DNA from: an uncultured Altererythrobacter sp.
GTDB lineage: Bacteria; Pseudomonadota; Alphaproteobacteria; Sphingomonadales; Sphingomonadaceae
Assembly: GCA_913055875.1 (NCBI GenBank)
Contig: CAJXJY010000002.1
Span: forward strand, 248,001 to 312,000
Length of the DNA stretch: 64,000 bases
Direction of reading: 5' to 3'
Position numbers and translations under genes: made by a program. The notes beneath the pieces are model-generated. The model was given only the letters and a program-made list of their open reading frames with translations, was not told where the DNA came from and ran no database searches. Positions 8,394-17,026 of this stretch are shown here, piece by piece. The number at the start of each line of letters is the position of its first letter. Position 1 is the first letter of the stretch.

Positions 8394-9956
8394 CTAACGA
8401 AGCCCCGCGGCGCGGTCCATCCACAGCCCGCGATCGCCCATCGCGCGGGCGAAATCGTCGAGACGCCGGGCCAGTTCGCGATCGTCGTCACCCTCGGCGG
8501 AGACGATCAGCATCATCGTGGGTTCTGGCAACAGCAGCGCTCGATCGCGCATGACGGCAAGCTTGAGCCGCGACGCGCTCGCGGTGGTCAGCGATCCGGT
8601 GCGGTAGGACGTCTGCGCGAGACGCTTCACCTCGCCATGGGCGAACAGGTAGTCGGCCCGGGCGCCATCCACATGCGTACCCGGCGCGAGCCAGCGCCAG
8701 GCAGTATCGGGCGGCAGGGCGCCTTCATTGACTGCGGTCGCATCGCGCGACTGATCCTGGATTGCGTAGAGCGCCAGGAACACGTCCACTGTTCGTCCGT
8801 CGGCATCGGCGAAGCGGACCGCCATGCGCCGGTCGGCCCCGTGCGCGCGCGGCTCCCATACGATGTCCATCGGCGAAGTCACCTGGCCCCAACCCTCGAC
8901 GGCGGGGACCGTGAGCCGGTCGGCGATATCGGCTTCGATGCGATGCGCCGCCGCGCTCCACAGTCCGAACGCCAGCACCAGCCCCGCGACCGCCATCAGC
9001 GCGGCATTGGATCCTGTCGACCACGCTGACAGCCGGTCAAGCAAAGGCGAGGCTTCGATCGCCCCGGCCGAAACCGGCACCTCCTCGGGGTCGCGATCGA
9101 ACCAGCGCCACGACACGCCGAGCACGGCGACGATCACCAGTCCGAAAAAGACCCATCCGTAAAACACGTGATCGAACCCTTGCGCGAATTCGATACCCTG
9201 CGATTGCGCGATATAGATCGTACCCCAGGCGCGAACGCCATTGGCGAGGATCGGCACCAGCAGCGCAACCGTCATGAACAGCACGCGGCGCTTCCAGCTC
9301 GCGAAGCAGCTATGCGCGACCAGCACACCGAGCGCCGTCATTGCGATCAGGAACTTCACGCCCGAGCAGGCTTCGGCCACCTCGAACAACCCGACCGGGG
9401 TATCGATGAACACCCCGTCGACCGTCGCAGGTATGCCGCTCCAATGCGTCAGCCCGATCGCCAGTTCGGCGGTGATCATCTGCAGCGCGGGCACCAACTC
9501 GTCGCCGAAGGGCACGAGGAAGAGGCCATAGGCGAGCGGGAATGCCAGCGCCGCTGCGATGCGAACGCCCAGCAGCGTCAGAACCGCAGCCTGGAGCGCA
9601 ACAACGGTGCCGAGCTGGCTGGCAGTGTTGACCCCGGACAGCGTGCCGAGCAGCCACAGCAGCAACGCCGCCGCGAGCAACAGCAGGCCGGGCCACCACC
9701 CGGACGGTGCGAGTTTCGCCAGTTCGTGCCGCCTGACCCACACCAGCCAGCCGACGATAAACGGCACGAAGAGGATGTGATTGTAGGTCGAGACGTTCCA
9801 CCACTGGTCCGCCATCGCCGCCCAGTCGCGCAGGGTGAGCGCGAAAATCGCGAGCCAAGCCAGGCTCAGCCGGGCGAGCGGCAGGCGCCACTGCTCCGGG
9901 AGCCGCTCGATCAGGCCCGCGGACCGCCAATCGGGTCGGATCGCATCAGGCTGCAT
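8394..9956 (-). CDS. xrtA: Exosortase A fused to an EpsI domain
   Basis: Exosortases are multi-pass inner-membrane transpeptidases that cut PEP-CTERM proteins and attach them to the cell surface. This 520-residue protein has about eight hydrophobic segments between residues 30 and 285. The catalytic set is Cys197 (in AEACSGVKF), Arg242 (LANGVRAW) and His263 (FDHVFYGW). After another hydrophobic segment (317-333) a soluble periplasmic-type tail of about 180 residues matches EpsI, often a separate gene in other species. The ATG at 9956 overlaps the end of the upstream glycosyltransferase by 11 bp. No PEP-CTERM substrate is encoded in this window. Confidence 0.92.
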   Translation of the reverse strand: MQPDAIRPDWRSAGLIERLPEQWRLPLARLSLAWLAIFALTLRDWAAMADQWWNVSTYNHILFVPFIVGWLVWVRRHELAKLAPSGWWPGLLLLAAALLLWLLGTLSGVNTASQLGTVVALQAAVLTLLGVRIAAALAFPLAYGLFLVPFGDELVPALQMITAELAIGLTHWSGIPATVDGVFIDTPVGLFEVAEACSGVKFLIAMTALGVLVAHSCFASWKRRVLFMTVALLVPILANGVRAWGTIYIAQSQGIEFAQGFDHVFYGWVFFGLVIVAVLGVSWRWFDRDPEEVPVSAGAIEASPLLDRLSAWSTGSNAALMAVAGLVLAFGLWSAAAHRIEADIADRLTVPAVEGWGQVTSPMDIVWEPRAHGADRRMAVRFADADGRTVDVFLALYAIQDQSRDATAVNEGALPPDTAWRWLAPGTHVDGARADYLFAHGEVKRLAQTSYRTGSLTTASASRLKLAVMRDRALLLPEPTMMLIVSAEGDDDRELARRLDDFARAMGDRGLWMDRAAGLR

Positions 9957-11178
9957 CGCGGCTCTCCCCGGCTTTCGCGCGACCAAGCAAGCGCACCAGG
10001 GGAGCGAGCATGGCCTCCCAGCCCTGCTCTGCGACGACATAGCGGCGTGCCGCAGCGCCCAGCGCCAATGCCCGCGGGCCGTCGTCGAGGAGAGCGAGCA
10101 GCTGTTCGACCAGTTCGTCGTCGCTGCGACCGATAGCGAAGTCCTCGCCATCGCAGGCATCGATGCCGGTCGCCGCTTCGGCGCTCAGTACCACCGGCCG
10201 GGCCATCGCCATCGCTTCGAGCACCTTGTTCTGCACCCCGCGCGCGATCGCCAGCGGGGCGAGCACGCAATCGGCCGCGGCGAGAAAAGGCCGTACGTCG
10301 GGCACTTCGCCCCACACGCGAACCCCCGCCTGCCGGTCGAGCCGCAGTACGCGTTCGGCCGGCGCGCGGCCGACGACATGGAACCGCGCCTCCGGATGGC
10401 GCGCGCGAACACGCGGCAGCAAGTGGTATGCCGCGCGCTCGACCGCCTCGACATTGGGCGGGTAATCCATCTGTCCGGTGAAGACGAGTTGCGGCGCAGC
10501 GTCGCGCGCAAGCTCGGGGTGAGGCTCAACCGTGGCCGGATCGAACACGGCAGTGTCGATCCCGTTGCGCAGCGGCGCGATATCCGCATTCGCCGGATCG
10601 CACAGGCGCGAGCGCAGCAGCGCGGCCTCCGCCTCGGTCACCAGCAGAGTAGTATCGGCGAGGTGGGCAAGCCGCTCTTCCTCGCGCGCGAGCAACCGTT
10701 CCTCGCGTTGGTCGAGCGCGGAACGCGGCCAGCGGTGGCGGCGAGCGTAGTCTCCGAACTTGGCCGAATCGACGTCGCACAGGTCGATCACCACGCGACC
10801 GGGGAAATCGTGCGGAACGTATTGCCCCATCTGACCCGAAAAGACGAAGATCGTGTCGATGGGGCGGGTCGCGAGGCTACGCTCGACCCAGTCGCGCATA
10901 AGCGGCGCATCGAAAGCGGTCAGACTCACTGGCTTGCCGCTTGCCAGCGCCTCGATCCCCGCCACAGCCAGCGGCTTGGGACGCTTCACGAGGCAGTGCG
11001 TCGCAGCGATTGCCGTCAGTTCGGCCTCTGCCGCCATGTCTTCCGCCGTCTCCCCGAAGCAGCCGACATGCACCCGGCCCAGTGACGCGATCGCCTTGAG
11101 CAGGTGATGCGAGCGGATCTTGTCGCCGCGATTGGGTGGAAACGGCACGCGGTGCGCGAGGAACAAGATCTCGCCCAT
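9946..11178 (-). CDS. XrtA/PEP-CTERM-associated glycosyltransferase (TIGR03087 type)
   Basis: A 410-residue GT-B fold glycosyltransferase. The N-terminus begins MGEILFLAHRVPFPPNRGDK, a signature of the family found only with exosortase A. The GT1-like C-terminal half has VWGEVPDVRPFLAAADC and LEAMAMARPVVLSAEAATGI, which should bind the nucleotide sugar. It presumably adds a sugar to the lipid-linked EPS repeat on the cytoplasmic face. The start codon shares its first base with the stop of the FemAB gene (11176-11180), and the 3' end overlaps xrtA, so it is translationally coupled on both sides. Donor and acceptor sugars are unknown. Confidence 0.88.
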   Translation of the reverse strand: MGEILFLAHRVPFPPNRGDKIRSHHLLKAIASLGRVHVGCFGETAEDMAAEAELTAIAATHCLVKRPKPLAVAGIEALASGKPVSLTAFDAPLMRDWVERSLATRPIDTIFVFSGQMGQYVPHDFPGRVVIDLCDVDSAKFGDYARRHRWPRSALDQREERLLAREEERLAHLADTTLLVTEAEAALLRSRLCDPANADIAPLRNGIDTAVFDPATVEPHPELARDAAPQLVFTGQMDYPPNVEAVERAAYHLLPRVRARHPEARFHVVGRAPAERVLRLDRQAGVRVWGEVPDVRPFLAAADCVLAPLAIARGVQNKVLEAMAMARPVVLSAEAATGIDACDGEDFAIGRSDDELVEQLLALLDDGPRALALGAAARRYVVAEQGWEAMLAPLVRLLGRAKAGESRDAA

Positions 11179-12242
11179 CAGGCGAGCCCGCGCGCGATCG
11201 GCGGCCCCAAGCGGTTGGCGAGACCGAGCGGCAGCTTCTTCCACAGCTGGATCCGCGCCGAATAGGCTTCGCTGGCGGGGTCCACATTGCGCGCGCGTTC
11301 GCCGTCCCTGGTCCAGCTGGCGTAGGTCAGTGGTTCGGGTTCGAAGCCCCAGTTCTTCTTGTAGTGCCACGGCCCGCTACCGGTCTTGGAGCGGCCGAAA
11401 TCGAACAGCTCGCAGCCGCGACGGCGGGCATGAAGCATCAGCTCGAAATACATCCGCTCGTTGGCGCGCAAATTGCGCGCGGCGAAGATGCCGCCACCCC
11501 AATAGGGCATCACGGTATCGCCGTGATAGAGCGACAGCACGCTGGCCACGGGCCGTCCCGCGTGCCGCACCGTCAGGATGTCGGCTCGACCTTCGAATGC
11601 ATCGAGCACCGCATCGAACAAGCTGCGCGGGAACACCGGCGTGCCGAGATTGCGGACGCTTTCGGAGTAGATGGCGTAATGCGCCGTGCGATCGGTCTCG
11701 GAGACGCCGATCGCGATTTCGAGGTCGTTCCTGAGGCTCTTGCGGATTTCGGCGCGTTGCTTGCGCGGAACGGCGAGCAATTGCGCTTCGTCGTCCCCGG
11801 CCAGCGGTGCGACGAAGCCGCAATGCTTGTCTTCCACCGCCTCCCAGTCGTCGGGACATGCGCCGCCCCGCAGTTCGACGGTCGGGCAGGACAGGCGCGC
11901 AGCCAGTTCCTGGGCCGAACGGCACAACCGGTGCGCAACGCGGTCGTTCGCGGCCAGTGGACCTCCGCCAACCGCAAAGCCACTCGATACCAGCGCTCGG
12001 CCGAAAATCGGCGAATGCACTTCGCTCAGCGGGAGCCATCCCGTCAGCGCCCCCCCCTTCTCGGCGACCAGCCCGGTAGCGCGCTGACCGGTGCCGCGCT
12101 CGACCGCGCACAGCCAGGCCGGGCGGTGGAACGGGGTGCCCCGCAGTTCCGCGACGAAACCCTCGATCCGCGCGACCTCGCCCGGATCGCGCAGATCGGC
12201 GAGGCTCACCCGCTCGCTACACAGGGCGAAAGGCGCGTTCAT
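11178..12242 (-). CDS. FemAB-family XrtA/PEP-CTERM-associated protein
   Basis: A 354-residue protein of the FemAB/GNAT-like fold used for aminoacyl or acyl transfer to peptidoglycan or glycans. Typical segments are PRKQRAEIRKSLRND in the middle, and toward the C-terminus MPYWGGGIFAARNLRANERM and FDFGRSKTGSGPWHYKKNWGF, which form the C-terminal acyltransferase half. No signal peptide or membrane segment is seen, so it acts in the cytoplasm. It overlaps the deacetylase stop by ATGA (12239-12242) and ends on the start of the glycosyltransferase. The likely role is decorating the EPS repeat unit with an amino acid or acyl group; the donor (aminoacyl-tRNA or carrier-bound) is not known. Confidence 0.87.
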   Translation of the reverse strand: MNAPFALCSERVSLADLRDPGEVARIEGFVAELRGTPFHRPAWLCAVERGTGQRATGLVAEKGGALTGWLPLSEVHSPIFGRALVSSGFAVGGGPLAANDRVAHRLCRSAQELAARLSCPTVELRGGACPDDWEAVEDKHCGFVAPLAGDDEAQLLAVPRKQRAEIRKSLRNDLEIAIGVSETDRTAHYAIYSESVRNLGTPVFPRSLFDAVLDAFEGRADILTVRHAGRPVASVLSLYHGDTVMPYWGGGIFAARNLRANERMYFELMLHARRRGCELFDFGRSKTGSGPWHYKKNWGFEPEPLTYASWTRDGERARNVDPASEAYSARIQLWKKLPLGLANRLGPPIARGLA

Positions 12243-13111
12243 GCCGCGAGCTCCTCGGCACGCGCGGCCTCGCGGTGCGCAAGCAGGTCCATCCGGCCCC
12301 ATTCGAATTCGTGCACCAGCTCGCCGAGCTTGTCCGCCATGCCCGAGAGGTTGGTGTAGTGCCGCAGACGCGACTTGAGTGGGGCGTTGCCGACGCGCGG
12401 CTGGTTCGGGTCGATTTCCCACGGATGGAAATAGAACACCGCCGGGCGCCGTTCGCGCCGGTTGACCTGCCGGATCGCCCAGCGCGAGAAGGCATAGGGC
12501 AGCACGCGGAAGAACCCTCCTCCCCCCGCTGCGACACGCTTGCCGCCCAAGATAGCGGTGGTGACGGGAATCTCGACCAGCTCCGACCAAGCGAGCGGCT
12601 TGAACGCGAAGCGCGGCGCCTCGCGCCAGCCGTAGTGATCGTGCGCCACCGGCGCGACGCTCGAGGAATAGGCATAGCCCTGCTCGGCCAGTTCCATATA
12701 GGCCCACGGGGTGCGCTGGTCGATCGAGAAGCTCGGGGCGCGATAGCCGCTGACCTGCACCCCCGCCGCATCCTCGATGATCTCGCGTGCCTTGCGGATA
12801 TCCTGCGCGAAGCTCTTGCGGTCGAAGGTGAACACCCGAGCATGGTCGTAGCCGTGGCTGGCGATCTCGTGCCCGGCATCGGCGATCCGGCGCATCAGCT
12901 GCGCATTGCGCCGCGCCACCCAGCCGAGCGTGAAGAAGGTCGCCTTGATCTCGGCCTCGGCGAACAGGTCGAGGATGCGCAGCACGTTGTCCTCGACGCG
13001 GGTAGCAAGCCCGTCCCAATCGCCGCGCTCGATCACGTTCTCGAACGCGCCGACCTGGAACCAGTCCTCGACATCGACCGACAGGCCGTTGATGATGGGA
13101 GAAGCGTCCAT
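12239..13111 (-). CDS. XrtA-system polysaccharide deacetylase
   Basis: A 290-residue NodB-homology carbohydrate esterase. The N-terminal LSVDVEDWF provides the catalytic and metal aspartates, and HEIASHGYDHAR provides the metal-binding histidines; later motifs are SGYRAPSFSID and FYFHPWEID. It is expected to remove N-acetyl groups from amino sugars of the EPS. There is no clear signal peptide, so action may be cytoplasmic on precursors, as suggested for this subfamily (TIGR03006). The ATG at 13111 gives the family N-terminus (MDASPIINGLSVDVEDW); the frame upstream is overlap. It lies 11 bp after the ATPase gene. Confidence 0.9.
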   Translation of the reverse strand: MDASPIINGLSVDVEDWFQVGAFENVIERGDWDGLATRVEDNVLRILDLFAEAEIKATFFTLGWVARRNAQLMRRIADAGHEIASHGYDHARVFTFDRKSFAQDIRKAREIIEDAAGVQVSGYRAPSFSIDQRTPWAYMELAEQGYAYSSSVAPVAHDHYGWREAPRFAFKPLAWSELVEIPVTTAILGGKRVAAGGGGFFRVLPYAFSRWAIRQVNRRERRPAVFYFHPWEIDPNQPRVGNAPLKSRLRHYTNLSGMADKLGELVHEFEWGRMDLLAHREAARAEELAA

Positions 13112-13122
13112 GCCGCGGGCCT

Positions 13123-14286
13123 TCAGGCCGCAGCGCGCGGAGCCTGCCCGCTTTCGAACCACTCGATCAGCATGGTCAGCACGTGGCGCACGGTGCGCTC
13201 CTGCTCTTCGAGCCGATGTTCGAGCGCCGCGATCCGTTCGGCAAGGTCTTCCGGAAGCTCGCCGCCATTGGCGAGGATCCGGTCGGACAGTTCGAGTACC
13301 GCCTGCTGGAGTTCCTCGAGCTGGATGTCGCGATCGGCCGTCGATAGCTCCATGCTCGGCTGGGGCGCAGCGTCCGGCGACGCCGGTTGCGGAGGCACGG
13401 CGTGCTTGACCGGACCCGGCGCAGGGGCCGGCTCGATCTTCGGCATCGGCTTCGGCGCGGCCGAGGGGAAGGTGTTGTCGCCGCGCATTTCGTTGAGCAC
13501 CGCGCTCAGCATCGCATGGTCGATCCGCGTGCGCTGCTCGACCGCGCCGAGCAGCAGCAGCCGCGTCGCGACCTGGTTGATGCGGCGCGGGATGCCGCCG
13601 GTCGCCTGGTACATCTCGGCGAAAACGCGCTGGTCGAATTCGGGATTGCCGTCCCACCCGACGCAGGACAGACGGTGCTTGATGTACGGCTCGATCTCGC
13701 CCGGCTCCATCGGGTCGAGATGGTGCGCTGCAATCACCCGCTGGCGCAGCTGTTCGAGCGCTTCGTGCTCGGCGAGCACTTTCTTGAATTCGGGCTGGCC
13801 GAGCAGCAGCAATTGCAGCAGCGGGTGCGAGCCGAGCTGGAAGTTCGACAGCATGCGCAGTTCTTCGAGCGCTTCGACCGAGAGGTTCTGCGATTCGTCC
13901 ACCACCAACAGGCAGCGGCGCCCCTCGCGCGCTTCCTCGTGGAGGAAATTCTCGATCTCGCCGAGCGCGCTGGCCTTGTCGTGGCCCTCTATTTCCAGCC
14001 CGAAGCTCTGCGCCGCGAGATGGATCAGCTCGTCGCCGTCGAGATTGCTGGTGACGATCTGCCCGACGGTGATCGCCTCGCGGTCGATCTTGCGCATCAG
14101 GTGCGCGACCAGCGTCGACTTGCCCGCCCCGACCTCGCCGGTGATGACGATGAAGCCCTCCGACTGCGCCAGACCGTAGCCGAGATAGGACAGCGCCTTG
14201 CGGTGCGTCCCGCTCTCGAAATAGAAATTCGGATCGGGCGTAAGCTGGAAGGGCCGCGCGGTCAGGCCGTAGAAATCGTCGAACAT
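13123..14286 (-). CDS. XrtA/PEP-CTERM-associated ExeA-like ATPase
   Basis: A 387-residue AAA ATPase related to ExeA/GspA. Walker A is GEVGAGKST at 50-58 and Walker B LLVVDE ends at 131; the C-terminal lid contains GGIPRRINQ. A proline/alanine-rich linker (about 290-330) leads to a charged helical segment (LEELQQAVLELSD to LEEQERTVRHVL) that probably forms a coiled coil. Family TIGR03015 occurs only with exosortase A and is thought to power or gate assembly of the export machinery. It lies between the outer-membrane protein and the deacetylase, with 11-bp gaps on both sides. No N-terminal membrane segment is visible. Confidence 0.88.
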   Translation of the reverse strand: MFDDFYGLTARPFQLTPDPNFYFESGTHRKALSYLGYGLAQSEGFIVITGEVGAGKSTLVAHLMRKIDREAITVGQIVTSNLDGDELIHLAAQSFGLEIEGHDKASALGEIENFLHEEAREGRRCLLVVDESQNLSVEALEELRMLSNFQLGSHPLLQLLLLGQPEFKKVLAEHEALEQLRQRVIAAHHLDPMEPGEIEPYIKHRLSCVGWDGNPEFDQRVFAEMYQATGGIPRRINQVATRLLLLGAVEQRTRIDHAMLSAVLNEMRGDNTFPSAAPKPMPKIEPAPAPGPVKHAVPPQPASPDAAPQPSMELSTADRDIQLEELQQAVLELSDRILANGGELPEDLAERIAALEHRLEEQERTVRHVLTMLIEWFESGQAPRAAA

Positions 14287-14297
14287 TCGCGTTCCCC

Positions 14298-15962
14298 TCA
14301 GAAGTCGTAGCGAAGGCCGAGCAGCGCCGAGGCCGCGGTCAGGTCTTCGTCCGAAATTTCGCTGTCGAGATGGTCGAGCGCCACCGCCGCGCGTGCCGAC
14401 AGGCCGTCGAACAGCGACTGGCTGTAAGCCGCCGAGCCGCCCAGCGCGAACACATCGCCGCTGTTGGCGAAGCCGCTGTTTATCCAGTTGGCGTAGGCGT
14501 TGGTGGTGAAGCCGGCATTGCGCCCCAGCTCGCCGCTCAGATAAGCGCTCACGTAGTAGCTCTCGTCGACCACGCCGTTGGCATCGGCGAGGATCGTGCC
14601 CGGCGCAGCGATGAACTTGCGGCGGTCGTAGCCGGCGCCGATGCCGGTGCTCAGCCGCCCGAGATTGACGCCGTAGTTCGCCGCCACTCCGCGAGAGCGG
14701 AACACCGAGCTGCGCACCGAGGCGAGCGTGCCGGCGAGGCAGTTGTCGCCCTCGGCGCCGTCGACGCAGCCGGTGAAGTCGCCGGTCAGCGCGTTGCGCG
14801 TGGCGTTGAATTCGGTCGGCAGGTTGGCGAGCGCGGTGGTCAGCAGGTTGCCGAAGCCCGAGACCGAATCGTAGACCGAAACGTTCAGGCTGCTGCGGCG
14901 GTTCGGCGCATAGGAGAATGTGCCGTAATAGCTGGTCGAATCGTAGCGCCGCCCGACATGCGCCTCGAGCGCGGTGCGGCTGCTCGGGCGCCACATGACG
15001 CCGACATCCCAGATCAGCCCATCGGCCTCGTAGGCGATCTGGCGCGGCTGGCTGGTATCGGTGACGAGGCGACCGTCATCGCCGATCACCGGATTGCCGT
15101 CGGCATCGCGCACGGCATCGCGCGCAGAGACCTCGACATCCTCGTAGCCGACTCCGCCCACGACGGCGAGCGATTGCGTGACCGGCACGCTGACATCGCC
15201 GCGAACGTGCATGTCGCGCACACGCTGGTCGAGATTGGAGATATCCTCCTGCACCCAGCCGGCACCGACGCCGAGCCCGACCGGCAGCGGCCGGCCCGGG
15301 CTGGTGCCGATATGCACGCCCGCGCTCTGGACGACACTTTCGTCGAACACGTCGATAGGATCGGCGCCGGGTGCGGTCTGGACCGCATCGGGCGCATCGA
15401 CCCTGGTGTAGCCGATGCGATAATTGGCATTGATCTCGGCATCGCCGGCGCGCGTATGCAGCGTCGGACCGGCATAGACCGAGTAGATGCGGCTGTCCGA
15501 ATCCTCGTCGATCAGCGGGTTGAGCGTCGAGCCGCCATTGCCGTCGACCCGCGTACGCGCGGCCATCGCGCCCCCTTCGACGGTCAGCACCTGCGGTACG
15601 ATCGACGCATAGCCGCGCGCGACGCCGCTCAGCGTGTTCGAATCCGACGCATCGCCGTAGCCGATATTGTACTCGTATCGGATCGAGACCGAGGCGCCCG
15701 TGTTGCGGCCCTGCACCGTAGCGTCCACGCCCGCCGCGACCTGCGTGTAGGTCACCACGTCGTTGCCGGGCGAAAGCTCCGCGGTGACGACCTGCGAGGC
15801 TTCGATATAGGGGCTGATCCGGCCGATCCGGCCACCGCCGTCGCGGCGCGAATCCTGCTCGGCGAGCGCCTCGCCGACGGCTTCGCCATCCTGTGCATGC
15901 ACGGGGGCCACGACCGCCACGGCGGCGAGCGCACCCAGGCTAGAGAAAGTCATGCGTTTCAT
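14298..15962 (-). CDS. TIGR03016-type outer-membrane beta-barrel protein of the XrtA system
   Basis: A 554-residue secreted protein. It begins with a signal peptide (MKRMTFSSLGALAAVAVVAPVHA) cleaved before QDGEAVGE. The mature part has many alternating hydrophobic and polar strands rich in Gly, Tyr and Asn and ends ASALLGLRYDF. That C-terminal aromatic residue is typical of BAM-assembled outer-membrane barrels. It is probably the outer-membrane channel, or a partner of the export lipoprotein, for EPS. The start at 15962 has GGGGAG seven bases upstream, formed by the last codons of the kinase gene; a second ATG lies three codons later. Confidence 0.85.
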   Translation of the reverse strand: MKRMTFSSLGALAAVAVVAPVHAQDGEAVGEALAEQDSRRDGGGRIGRISPYIEASQVVTAELSPGNDVVTYTQVAAGVDATVQGRNTGASVSIRYEYNIGYGDASDSNTLSGVARGYASIVPQVLTVEGGAMAARTRVDGNGGSTLNPLIDEDSDSRIYSVYAGPTLHTRAGDAEINANYRIGYTRVDAPDAVQTAPGADPIDVFDESVVQSAGVHIGTSPGRPLPVGLGVGAGWVQEDISNLDQRVRDMHVRGDVSVPVTQSLAVVGGVGYEDVEVSARDAVRDADGNPVIGDDGRLVTDTSQPRQIAYEADGLIWDVGVMWRPSSRTALEAHVGRRYDSTSYYGTFSYAPNRRSSLNVSVYDSVSGFGNLLTTALANLPTEFNATRNALTGDFTGCVDGAEGDNCLAGTLASVRSSVFRSRGVAANYGVNLGRLSTGIGAGYDRRKFIAAPGTILADANGVVDESYYVSAYLSGELGRNAGFTTNAYANWINSGFANSGDVFALGGSAAYSQSLFDGLSARAAVALDHLDSEISDEDLTAASALLGLRYDF

Positions 15963-15966
15963 GGGT

Positions 15967-17025
15967 TTACTCCCCATATCCGTAATAGGAGCCGAACGCG
16001 CGACCGCTCGGGCTGAAATTGGTGGCGTTGAGCAGCAGCTTGATGTCGGGGCAGGCCGAGAGCAGCTGGTAGGCGTCCTCGAGCGCGCTCTGCCCGGTGC
16101 TGTCTGCGCGGGCGACGAGCATCGCCTGGCCGACATGCTTGGCGAGTTCGGCGGCGGGCGAGGCGGCGAGCGCGGGCGGGGTATCGAAGATCACCATCCG
16201 GTTGGGCGCGCCCATGGTCAGCCGGTCGAGCACCTCGGCGGTGCGCTTGGAAGCGAGATATTCGCTGTCCGAATTGCTCAGATTGCCTGCGGGCATCACC
16301 CACAGGCCGGGCACATCGGTGCCGATCACCTGCTCCTCGGGCCGCAATTCTGGGTCGGCGAGACAGTCCATGAAGCCCGGCCCCTTGGGCAGGCCGAGCG
16401 TCGACAGGATCGACGGCTTGGCGAAATCGGCGTCGACCAGCAGGATCTCGCTGTCGCGCTCGTTCGCCATCGCCAGCGCGAGGTTGACCGAACAGAACGT
16501 CTTGCCCTCCCCCGGATGCGGCGAACAGACCAGCACGCGGCGCGAGGCGGCGGTGCCGCGCTCGCGCGCCGCGGCGATGATCTGCCGCTTCACGATGCGG
16601 AATTCCTCCAGCAGCGCCGAAACCGGGCTGTCGGGCACGATGAAGCCGTGCTCGCGCAGTCCCTTGCGATCGATCGGGTGCTTCTCGCCGTGAAAGGCGA
16701 CGGGTTCGAAGCCCTGCTGCACCGTCACTTCCGACGGAGCTGCGGGAACCGGAAGCGTCTCCTTTTCGGGGGCCTCTTCCCCGATGCGTGAAGGAAGCTG
16801 CGCTTCGCTCTTCTCGCTCGGTTCGGACCGGGGCACTGGCGGTGCCTCCTTCTCGCGCACCTTCGCCCGTTTCATCGGGCGATCTTCGAACCGGCCCGGC
16901 ATCGGAGCGGGTTTGAAACCGCCGAGCCCGAACGCGCTGCTGGCGCGCTCGAGCAGCGAACTTTCGCTGTTCTCGGACTTTTCGGGCTCGTCGCCGGGGA
17001 GCGGGATCTTGCTGTGCTCGGTCAT
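15967..17025 (-). CDS. XrtA-associated tyrosine autokinase (BY-kinase)
   Basis: A 352-residue cytoplasmic bacterial tyrosine kinase of the CpsD/Wzc type. The first about 110 residues are low-complexity, rich in Glu, Pro and Ser. The catalytic domain has Walker A SPHPGEGKT (168-176), Walker A' LLVDADF (196-201) and Walker B MVIFDTPP. The tail YYGYGE carries the clustered tyrosines that are autophosphorylated. BY-kinases work with a Wzz-type partner to set EPS chain length, and that partner is encoded immediately upstream with one base between stop and start. It is a stand-alone kinase, unlike the fused Wzc of enterobacteria. Confidence 0.92.
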   Translation of the reverse strand: MTEHSKIPLPGDEPEKSENSESSLLERASSAFGLGGFKPAPMPGRFEDRPMKRAKVREKEAPPVPRSEPSEKSEAQLPSRIGEEAPEKETLPVPAAPSEVTVQQGFEPVAFHGEKHPIDRKGLREHGFIVPDSPVSALLEEFRIVKRQIIAAARERGTAASRRVLVCSPHPGEGKTFCSVNLALAMANERDSEILLVDADFAKPSILSTLGLPKGPGFMDCLADPELRPEEQVIGTDVPGLWVMPAGNLSNSDSEYLASKRTAEVLDRLTMGAPNRMVIFDTPPALAASPAAELAKHVGQAMLVARADSTGQSALEDAYQLLSACPDIKLLLNATNFSPSGRAFGSYYGYGE

Positions 17026-17026
17026 G

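Noticed and set aside
12275-14179. A 634-codon + strand frame opposite the deacetylase and ATPase genes
   Set aside because: Its composition is Ser/Arg-biased and it lacks motifs, while the minus-strand genes in the same place have full family signatures.
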